Source: Calothrix sp. PCC 6303
GTDB lineage: Bacteria; Cyanobacteriota; Cyanobacteriia; Cyanobacteriales; Nostocaceae
DNA: 64,000 nucleotides
Reading direction: 5' to 3'
Assembly (NCBI RefSeq): GCF_000317435.1
Contig: NC_019751.1
Coordinates: 310,001-374,000, forward strand
Made by a program: the position numbers and the translations under genes. The notes below the pieces were generated by a model that was not told where the DNA came from, did no database searches, and saw only the letters and a list, made by a program, of their open reading frames with translations. Position 1 is the first letter of the stretch; each line of letters starts with the position of its first letter. This document shows positions 9,100 through 15,819 of this stretch, piece by piece.

Positions 9100-9267
9100 C
9101 TTAAAACCCAGGTTTTAACATTAAAAAAGTCGTTTTTAGTATAGACAAGATTTACCACAATCATAATAAACAAGATGAAGCTTTACAAGCAAGCACGCGC
9201 TCCACCTTTGAGTAATGTGCTTCGGTCAACTGTGTATATTTGCCTTGTTGTATTGGGAAATGATTGA

Positions 9268-9537
9268 ATGCAAATTCAATGTGTCAGGTTTTGTTTAATT
9301 TTTAGTCCAAAAGCTGAAAAACAACTTGATGATTTACCAAATAAAGACCGCAAGCAATATGACAAAGCTTTCAAATGTTTCATTCAGAATAGTCCTGCTT
9401 ATCGTAGTTTAAGAACTCATCGCTATTGTAGTAAAGATGGTGATATTTGGAGTTCTTCTGCGTCGATGGCAAAGCGATTTTATTGGCGATATTTGGAGGG
9501 AGACATTATTGAGATTACTCATATAGATTCGCATTGA
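9268..9537 (+). CDS. RelE/ParE-superfamily toxin-like protein
   Basis: 89 aa. The pattern is that of small RelE/ParE mRNA-interferase toxins: FSPKAEKQLDDLPNKDRKQYDKAFKCF (helical hairpin), then a beta-rich end with LRTHRYC, MAKRFYWRYLEGDIIEITHID. RelE toxins cut ribosome-bound mRNA. I see no convincing antitoxin upstream; only a 30-codon ORF precedes it. The HTH gene 94 bp downstream could serve as a partner or be unrelated. The N-terminal MQIQCVRFC is unusual, so the start is uncertain. Confidence 0.65.
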   Translation: MQIQCVRFCLIFSPKAEKQLDDLPNKDRKQYDKAFKCFIQNSPAYRSLRTHRYCSKDGDIWSSSASMAKRFYWRYLEGDIIEITHIDSH

Positions 9538-9633
9538 GTAAGTAAAAAGGTAAAAGAGAATAATTCAATCTTTCTTTTACCTTTTAGCTTTCAACTTTTT
9601 CATTTTTACTTCATAAAATATAAAAGTGTAGTG

Positions 9634-9933
9634 ATGCGAAAGCCAAAAAGTTTGGGTGAACGGGAATTACATCTCATCAGAGTTTACAGTAATTGGAATT
9701 TTGGGATGACACCGATAGAATTTTATACTAAATGGGAGGTTAGCTATGAGCAAATAGCTTTAATATGCGATCGCTCAGATTCTACAGTGCGACGTTGGTT
9801 TAAGCAAGGTGATAATCGGCGTTATCCTAACCGTAATGATTTGTTAAATCTGGCATTGATAGATTTTTTGTTGGAGCATTTTGAGGAGATTCCCGAACAC
9901 TTACGACGCTTGTTATGTGCAGAGAATTTCTAA
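9634..9933 (+). CDS. Small helix-turn-helix protein
   Basis: 99 aa from the ATG at 9634; a GTG at 9631 is an equal alternative. The core SYEQIALICDRSDSTVRRWFKQGDNRRYP reads as a HTH recognition helix, followed by an acidic helical tail. No enzymatic motif is seen. It lies downstream of the RelE-like gene on the same strand and may be the regulator of that pair (inference). Confidence 0.6.
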   Translation: MRKPKSLGERELHLIRVYSNWNFGMTPIEFYTKWEVSYEQIALICDRSDSTVRRWFKQGDNRRYPNRNDLLNLALIDFLLEHFEEIPEHLRRLLCAENF

Positions 9934-10156
9934 CAATCCTTAATCATAAGCCCCTCAACTTAGCCCAAATATCCTAGGGGGCAGTCAGCATCGTGCCCTT
10001 ACAATACCGTGAGATGAGCAAAAAATAAAACTCCGACAACAGAATATTTGTCAATGTCAAGTAGACCTTTTTCATCTATTACTCCTACATTAATGTGATT
10101 GTAAGCAATTGGAAAGCGATTTATCACAAGAATTACATCACTTGTAGGAGGTTAAC

Positions 10157-10330
10157 ATGAGCTATTTTGAGCAATTACATCCCTGGTGCATCATTCGCAC
10201 TTTACCTAGCAAGGAGTGTATTTTGGTAGCGAGATTTCGTCGCCGGAATGATGCATTTGCCTACCAACAAGTGCTGCAAAGGAATGTGAATAATATCTGC
10301 TTTGTGGTGAAATTTAATCCCCAAGCTTGA
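10157..10330 (+). CDS. 57-aa conserved-looking small protein
   Basis: ATG at 10157 is preceded by a strong ribosome binding site (GTAGGAGG, 10143-10150). The product starts MSYFEQLHPWCIIRTLPSKE and ends with FVVKFNPQA; it is rich in Arg, Asn and aromatic residues and carries no signal peptide. The good Shine-Dalgarno sequence and balanced composition argue that it is real. Function unknown. An orphan CRISPR-type repeat begins 3 bp after its stop. Confidence 0.6.
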   Translation: MSYFEQLHPWCIIRTLPSKECILVARFRRRNDAFAYQQVLQRNVNNICFVVKFNPQA

Positions 10331-10332
10331 AT

Positions 10333-10367
10333 TGCTTGACTTCATCGGAAGTCGAATTAATGGAAAC
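10333..10367 (+). repeat. Orphan degenerate CRISPR repeat
   Basis: 35 bp aligned to the array 1/2 repeat with about six differences and a perfect 3' GAATTAATGGAAAC. The stem is GACTTC-ATCG-GAAGTC, so the bottom pair is G-C where array 1 has A-U and array 2 has G-U. No second copy follows; a strong hairpin begins 19 bp later. It could be the last repeat of a lost array or a domesticated crRNA-like unit. Confidence 0.8.
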
Positions 10368-10385
10368 ACCTTTGCTGATTTATTC

Positions 10386-10436
10386 AAATTTTTGAAAAAT
10401 ACCCAACTTAAAAAATTGGGTATTTTTCAAAAATTT
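10386..10436. terminator. Perfect 21-bp inverted repeat, terminator-like
   Basis: Left arm 10386-10406, right arm 10416-10436, 9-nt loop. The core is ATACCCAA/TTGGGTAT flanked by A and T runs, so it could end transcription in both directions. It lies just before the ribosome binding site AAGGAG of the gene at 10451. Confidence 0.75.
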
Positions 10437-10450
10437 AAGGAGTCTAGATT

Positions 10451-10843
10451 ATGAAAACTACTCGTTTTTTAACATTTTTGGGAACTACTTCTGCTTTGTT
10501 AATGGGATTATCTTTGATTGCAACGACTTCCCAACCAGCAAAGGCTGATTGGTGGGATGTTGGCAAACAAATAATTGAAGATAATCTTAATGGGATTAGA
10601 GGAAATACTGTCGGTAGAATATATGACCAAACATTTATTGCAGAATTATCTTCTGAGGAAGTTGGACAGTACAAGCAAAGATGGGGAGGTAACTACAGTG
10701 CAAAAATTTCTGATTGGTGTAATGATACGGTATATCAAGCTGGATGGAGAAATCTTGCTGGGAACCAAATACCTTTTGTTAATACTACTTGGCGAGAAGA
10801 AAATGGTAAGGTCAATTGCTATGTAAGACATGCAGCACAATAG
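10451..10843 (+). CDS. Secreted small protein, unknown function
   Basis: 130 aa. Signal peptide: KTTR, a hydrophobic run FLTFLGTTSALLMGLSLIATT, and an AKA-DW cleavage site at about residue 32. The mature part is about 98 aa, Trp- and Asn-rich, with two Cys (SDWCNDTV, KVNCYVRH) that could form a disulphide. AAGGAG lies about 8 bp before the ATG. I do not recognise the family. The next two genes are also small exported proteins. Confidence 0.75.
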   Translation: MKTTRFLTFLGTTSALLMGLSLIATTSQPAKADWWDVGKQIIEDNLNGIRGNTVGRIYDQTFIAELSSEEVGQYKQRWGGNYSAKISDWCNDTVYQAGWRNLAGNQIPFVNTTWREENGKVNCYVRHAAQ

Positions 10844-11419
10844 ATTTAGTTTGATTTTTCCATAAATATTCACCTGTGATAAAGCATCGAAGTTTTAAAA
10901 TTTAGATGCTTTCTTTGTTTTCATTAATTCAACTAGAGAGAATCTTTAAAATCTTCATATAGTCAAGGTTTTATTTCTATTTATCAACAGCACATACTTA
11001 CTGGCATCTATTGACTCCAGTTGTTGATTAATTAGCTTCTGACCATAATGTATGGGATAAGTATTTCGATTATTATATAGTGGATTATGGTAATACAATC
11101 CCATTTTCGTGCGATTAACAAATAATATTTGATTGATGAAGTTTAGTACATTATCTATAAAAAATATTTGACGTAATTTGAGGATTTTTTAGACGTTCAC
11201 CTCTTCAAAACAGTCTTTTTGTTGATTTTTCCTTTGACTTGCTTAAGTTAGTCCTTATTCGCACCAGAAACTGTTTTCAATTTAAAATCTAATGTTTGAA
11301 TAATAACTATGAGCAACACGGAAAACAACTCGGTTTCCAAAAAGCTTGCTCTAAAGTTAGTCTAAATAGTTTGTCTTGAAAACAAAGATAATTCTTTTTC
11401 TAGTAATGAGGATAGGACA
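10844..11419. other. Intergenic, no gene seen
   Basis: 576 bp of A/T-rich sequence without a supported gene on either strand. Confidence 0.6.
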
Positions 11420-11713
11420 ATGAATAAGAGCATTAATCGTTTCTTACTCGTAGGTGGTTTGATTACTGTTTCTAGTGTTACGGTAGCTACTCTACCTATT
11501 AATCCACCCGCACAGGCTGGCTGGGCACCTTGGGTTCAAGTTTACGTTACAGACTATTCTGAGGGGAATGGTCGAGACCAGGGAGAAAATGTGCGTGTTT
11601 GCCAAAATAAAGCAAAAGAAAGTGGTCGTCCAGACCGTATTAAGCGCTGGTGGTTCAATTCGACTTTCCGTGACGGAAAATGCTGGACACGAGTTCCTAT
11701 TTGGGAAGGCTAA
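11420..11713 (+). CDS. Secreted small cysteine-containing protein, unknown function
   Basis: 97 aa. A signal peptide with KSINR, hydrophobic FLLVGGLITVSSVTVATLP and an AQA-GW cleavage site near residue 33 leaves a mature protein of about 64 aa. It contains two Cys (RVCQNKAKE and GKCWTRV), WVQVYVTDYSEGN, and WWFNSTFRDG. AGGATAGGAC provides a plausible ribosome binding site before ATG 11420. Family not recognised. Like 10451-10843 it ends a short exported Trp-rich domain, so the two may have related roles. Confidence 0.7.
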   Translation: MNKSINRFLLVGGLITVSSVTVATLPINPPAQAGWAPWVQVYVTDYSEGNGRDQGENVRVCQNKAKESGRPDRIKRWWFNSTFRDGKCWTRVPIWEG

Positions 11714-11910
11714 GTATTAGTATTAAGAAAGTTTTAATTCCTAATTGTAACTTTCTTTAATTACTTGAAGCTGGACAAAAATTATTTTTAGCAAATAAAT
11801 ATATTGTTTTGTCCAGTCAAATTTTTTGAATATAAATATGTGATACGAATGAAAGCTTTATTTTTTAAATAAAGCTGCATATTTTGTACGTCCATCTACC
11901 TGTTAAAGTA

Positions 11911-12243
11911 ATGAGAAAACAAGTAATATCTATCGCAATTCTAGTTTCGTTTGGACTATTATATACTGCTCGACCAAGCCATGCATTAAATTTGAAAAAG
12001 TTATTTGACCCAATATTAAAGCGTGGTGTTTGTGCTGTAATAGGAGTGAATACTGGTGAATGTGCATCAGAACGACAAAATTCACCTTCACCTAATTACT
12101 CTAGTCCTAATTATCCTCAATATCCCGAACAGCCTTTAAACAACTCTAATCAAGCTGATGAATATCCTCAATATATGCCACCAAATCCCGAAGTACCTTA
12201 TGGATATCCTCAGTACACTTCCCCAAATCCTGAAGAACAATAG
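11911..12243 (+). CDS. Secreted Pro/Tyr/Asn-rich small protein
   Basis: 110 aa from ATG 11911; an upstream TTG at 11884 would add nine residues but spoil the signal peptide start. MRKQVISIAILVSFGLLYTA is a signal sequence with cleavage near SHA-LN. The mature N-terminus has two Cys (GVCAVIGVNTGECAS). The C-terminal half is low complexity: repeats of YPQY, PNPE and SPNYP. No known family. The composition suggests a surface or extracellular matrix-type peptide (inference). Confidence 0.6.
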   Translation: MRKQVISIAILVSFGLLYTARPSHALNLKKLFDPILKRGVCAVIGVNTGECASERQNSPSPNYSSPNYPQYPEQPLNNSNQADEYPQYMPPNPEVPYGYPQYTSPNPEEQ

Positions 12244-12330
12244 CAATTCCAATACACTGCCCTAACCCCCAACCCCTTCGCTTATGGGGAACGGGAGCAA
12301 GATAAGTGTATTTCACCTATATAAAAACCG

Positions 12331-12367
12331 CTATATTTACAAGCCAGTGCTTTGAAGAAGTATCTTA
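12331..12367 (+). pseudogene. Remnant of a duplicated RT-cas1 3' end, left part
   Basis: Reads Y-L-Q-A-S-A-L-K-K-Y-L, matching residues near 607-617 of RT-Cas1 (VYLQASALKKYL). It breaks at TTA 12365-12367, where the IS begins. The remainder is at 13959-14115. Confidence 0.85.
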
Positions 12368-13955
12368 GGGACTTCCAAAGAATAAATTATTCCAAAAAAA
12401 GGAAAAGACAGGTTGATTTAAAGAATGATAATCATTTTGAGGGGGAGAAAAGGGTTTGCCGTCGGCAAGCCCTTTTCTCCCCCTCATTTATGCATAAGAG
12501 TCTATACACTTGTTATTTGAAGTTAAACAGTGTAAATAAGGGATATTTTGCCGCTAAATAAATGTTGCTATTAAAATGAAATCACGTTTGTTTTACTACA
12601 ACAAATATCAATAAACCAATTACCTAAATTTGGGAAAACTTCATGATTAGAATCGGTTAGCCGCTCAATCTGTTTTTCGATTTGAGCCATAGCTTTTTTT
12701 GTAAGCTTTACCCCATTCTCATAAGTTTCGTGTACTAGCTTAACGACTGGATGTTTCCCGTTCCATTTCATAGTGCTAGCAAAATTTAAAGCCGTTTCTA
12801 GTTCATCTAAAATACTCCCATTCCAATGATTTTCTAGTACTGCCCATGTCCTTTCTATTGGATTGTATTTACTATGATAGGGAGGATAATAAGCTAAACG
12901 TATATTTACTTGATGTTTGTGAGCAAACTCTACTATACGTTTCATAAATTGGGTACGCCGCGAACTATTCTGCGGACCATTATCTTGATTCAGAAGTAGT
13001 GTTTTAACTTCAGAAAAACGATGCTTTTCACAAGACCAAAAATCTTCTAGAATATCAACGATAAAATCACTTGTAACTTTCGATTCTGTAAAGTACAAAA
13101 ATAACTCGTCAAGCTCTGGAAGAAATATTCCATAAGGAGTTACAGTTGTTTTCGGATTATAATCATGGTCTGATGCTTTCACCCCATCCCGGCTTTTACC
13201 CCCTCGGTCAAATGAGCCGATCTTAACACAGGCTTTTCCGTCCATGCTTAGACGTAAAACACTCTTATCTTCATCTGCATCTTTATTTACTACATCTAAT
13301 TGCTCAAAGATTGCATCAGTTTGTGGGATTTTTTTTGAGGCTGAACTTTCTTTACCCTTCTGAGCTTATAACCTAAATTATTTAATTTGACTCGAATTGT
13401 TTCTGATGTATGTAACTTTTCATCACTATAACCAGACTTTTCGATTAATTGCTTTCTAACTTCGGCTGCACTGAGTCTAGTATATAGTCTTTGACTTTTA
13501 AAACTCGGATCGGTTTGACTATAGAAGTCAACTATTTTTTTGATATCTTCTAAAAGATTTGGCAGATGTTCTTCTGCTTTGTAACGTCCTTTGCCACTCA
13601 TGTTATCAACACAAGTAATACCGCTTTTTAATTCTCTTGTTCCTTTGCGAATTGTGTCTCGATTCCATCCTAATTCTGATTGTGCAAGTCTTTGCCCTCC
13701 TAAACCTAAGCTTTGAACTGTCGAAGCCATAAATCTACGCTTTTCTGCACCTTTTAATTGAGATGCAGTTTCAATGAACAACTTTTTCAGAGAATCAGTT
13801 AATACTATAGTCACCAGTTGCTACACTCAAAAACTCAGTCATTATTCAAATTACTACAAAAGGGGGATGAAGGGGCTGCCGTCGGCAGCCCCTTCATCCC
13901 CCTTTAAAATGATTATCATTATTTCCAATGGAATAGTTTATTTTCTGGAAGTCCC
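12368..13955. mobile_element. ISAzo13-family insertion sequence, copy 1, complete
   Basis: 1588 bp from GGGACTTCC to GGAAGTCCC, flanked by TTA on both sides (12365-12367 and 13956-13958), an apparent 3-bp target duplication. The terminal repeats stay alike for about 28 bp (GGGACTTCCA, then AATAAA.TATTCC). Inside each end lies an AATGATWATCATT palindrome (12424-12436; 13908-13920) and a 47-nt hairpin with the same TGCCGTCGGCA centre (12439-12485; 13859-13905). The target is the duplicated cas1 3' fragment; joining the flanks across one TTA restores the reading frame K-Y-L-K-H-W. Confidence 0.92.
12571..13814 (-). CDS. ISAzo13-family transposase, joined by -1 frameshift
   Basis: Two overlapping frames: an N-terminal 172-aa frame (13296-13814) and a C-terminal frame ending at 12571. 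At an A8 run (minus strand, about 13328-13335) a -1 slip turns QKKSHKL into QKKIPQTDAIFEQLD, which continues without a stop to MDGKACVKIGSFDRGGKS. The C-terminal part shows the DDE features of this family: SMDGKACVKIG, LLLNQDNGPQNSSRRTQF and YYPPYHSKYNPIERTWAVLE. Programmed frameshifting is likely, because the second copy (48987-50230) has the same arrangement and identical proteins. HTH at the N-terminus: GLGGQRLAQSELGWNRDTIR. Confidence 0.9.
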
Positions 13956-13958
13956 TTA

Positions 13959-14115
13959 AGCATTGGGAGGAAAAGTTACAAACCGAGACGACATACCCAC
14001 ACACAGGACATAAGGTAGCATATCGTCGTTGTATGGAGTTGCTCCCGTGCGGGAGTATGTTGCTTGTTTGATGGGTGAGGTGAAGGTTTACCGTTCAATG
14101 ATTTGTAAACTGTAG
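13959..14115 (+). pseudogene. Remnant of a duplicated RT-cas1 3' end, right part
   Basis: Continues as K-H-W-E-E-K-L-Q-T-E-T-T then HKVAYRRCMEL, matching RT-Cas1 residues 618-646. It then shifts frame in GGAGTTGCTCCCGTGCGGG before a region matching EYVACLVGEVEVYRPM. It ends at a TAG in the same place as RT-cas1. It is too short and frameshifted to function, but it keeps leader 2 in the same context as leader 1. Confidence 0.9.
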
Positions 14116-14318
14116 CCTAGTATACTGTTTGTGGGATAGACGCAATGGCTGAAACCCTTATTCTCTCGTTTTATCCCACAAATCGCTCTCTATATATGGG
14201 TTTGATACTTTTTGATTGTAGGTTAACTGCTAAGTATTATCAATTATTTAGGAAAAATTTTGCATCCCACAAAAAATGCCTGTAGAATAGCAACTAGACA
14301 AGGCTTTCAAAGACTAGC
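14116..14318 (+). promoter_or_regulatory. CRISPR leader 2
   Basis: 203 bp, the same length as leader 1 and closely similar over its whole length. The dyad is kept: TTTGTGGGATAGA (14128-14140) and TTATCCCACAAA (14171-14182), with one arm changed by one base. The TTATTTAGGAAAAATTTT block and the final GGCTTTCAAAG.CTAGC are also shared. Confidence 0.8.
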
Positions 14319-15472
14319 CTTTAGACTTCTTCGGAAGTTGAATTAATGGAAACTAGGAAGTTTTCGCTTGGGTATTGCTTAATTTAGCAGAGCTTTAGAC
14401 TTCTTCGGAAGTTGAATTAATGGAAACTATTTAAGGCTATATCGCTTCTAAATTGAGAGACACTTTAGACTTCTTCGGAAGTTGAATTAATGGAAACAAG
14501 ACAGAGATATGTCCTCAAAGAGAAATGAGTTTGTCTCAATTCTTTAGACTTCTTCGGAAGTTGAATTAATGGAAACTTTTATCTGCTTTTGTAAACTCTC
14601 CCCAATGCAAAGCTTTAGACTTCTTCGGAAGTTGAATTAATGGAAACACTGGTTTGCCGCTTGAGTGGGCATAGTCAAAAAATCTTTAGACTTCTTCGGA
14701 AGTTGAATTAATGGAAACAGTTTGAGTCTCGGTCTCGGTCTCGGTCTCGGTCTCCTTTAGACTTCTTCGGAAGTTGAATTAATGGAAACTTTACACGATT
14801 CTGGAACGTTACTAACATCCCATCAGGACTTTAGACTTCTTCGGAAGTTGAATTAATGGAAACTCGTTGAGTTGGTACACCAGCTGACTCTCAATTTGCT
14901 TTAGACTTCTTCGGAAGTTGAATTAATGGAAACATTAGGGTCTCTGTAGATCTTAAATTCCTCAGAGTACTTTAGACTTCTTCGGAAGTTGAATTAATGG
15001 AAACGAATGAAAAGATTTTTACATCTTTTGCTGATAAAACTTTAGACTTCTTCGGAAGTTGAATTAATGGAAACGTGTAAGTCACGGAATTTTCGGTTGA
15101 ACTAACTAATCTTTAGACTTCTTCGGAAGTTGAATTAATGGAAACCTTTGATGTAAGAAAACTCATCACTAGCAAAAAAACTTTAGACTTCTTCGGAAGT
15201 TGAATTAATGGAAACGGGGCTCTTAGCTCTGCCCGTAATTCGTCGCGGGACTTCTTTAGACTTCTTCGGAAGTTGAATTAATGGAAACGTGTCGCTGCTT
15301 TCAACTTCTGCTGCACAAACTACGCTTTAGACTTCTTCGGAAGTTGAATTAATGGAAACCTGAATTTTGTTATTCTAACCTCCACTCCACATGCTTTAGA
15401 CTTCTTCGGAAGTTGAATTAATGGAAACAAGGAATTCCGTAGTCAGTGAACTGGGCTTTTTGACTTTAGACT
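14319..15472 (+). CRISPR. CRISPR array 2, 16 full repeats plus a truncated one
   Basis: 35-bp repeat as in array 1 but CTTTAGACTTC instead of CTTTAAACTTC. Starts: 14319, 14393, 14463, 14542, 14613, 14684, 14755, 14829, 14899, 14970, 15040, 15111, 15181, 15254, 15325, 15394; a nine-base stump CTTTAGACT sits at 15464-15472. Spacers are about 34-44 bp. The spacer at 14719-14754 is a tandem GGTCTC run. No terminator of the array 1 kind follows, so the distal end was probably lost. Confidence 0.98.
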
Positions 15473-15498
15473 ACAAAAGTATAAATAATTTTGCGTAA

Positions 15499-15514
15499 GG
15501 ACTTCCAGGAAATA
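15499..15514. repeat. Solo ISAzo13-like terminal sequence
   Basis: GGACTTCCAGGAAATA closely resembles the right terminal repeat of the IS at 12368-13955 (GGACTTCCAGAAAATA). It lies 27 bp past the truncated end of array 2. It may be a scar left by an IS that cut the array; chance similarity is not excluded. Confidence 0.45.
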
Positions 15515-15582
15515 GGTATAAATTGTCATTCTGAGTGAAGTCTTACGAAACGAATAATCTTGCGTTTCATGCGTATTTTGAG

Positions 15583-15650
15583 ATGCTGAGTCCCAAGGGG
15601 ACACGCTACGCGTAGTTTACTTCTCCGCTTCGGAGTACGTGCCTCAGCAT
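15583..15650. repeat. Dispersed palindromic element
   Basis: ATGCTGAG (15583-15590) and CTCAGCAT (15643-15650) bound a segment with further inverted parts (TACGCGTA; CTCCGCTTCGGAG). This is a common form of small cyanobacterial palindromic repeat. Nothing else is seen in 15473-15819 apart from the IS-end-like sequence. Confidence 0.5.
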
Positions 15651-15819
15651 GACATGTCAGGGTACTTTTCAAACATGCTCTAACTACTTAGTAAAGATAG
15701 AAATAAATAGTCATAATAAAATTGGTTTAAATACAATCTTTATAGAGAATCAAGCTTTTATCAAAAGGGAAAGGCTTTTGTTCTTTCCCCTTTTTTTATT
15801 GCTTATTACTTGTTACTTA

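Noticed and set aside
9174-9267. 30-codon frame before the RelE-like gene, possible antitoxin
   Set aside because: Too short and hydrophobic; no DNA-binding pattern of known RelB-type antitoxins.
10444-10873. Overlapping frames on both strands across the secreted protein gene at 10451
   Set aside because: Only the 10451-10843 frame has a ribosome binding site and a signal peptide; the others are shadows.
12352-12561. 69-codon frame at the left end of ISAzo13 copy 1
   Set aside because: It spans the terminal repeat and the hairpin; an artefact of the IS end, absent from copy 2.
13908-13920. AATGATTATCATT taken alone as a functional Fur box controlling host genes
   Set aside because: It belongs to the IS end and recurs in both IS ends; no host promoter is placed next to it.
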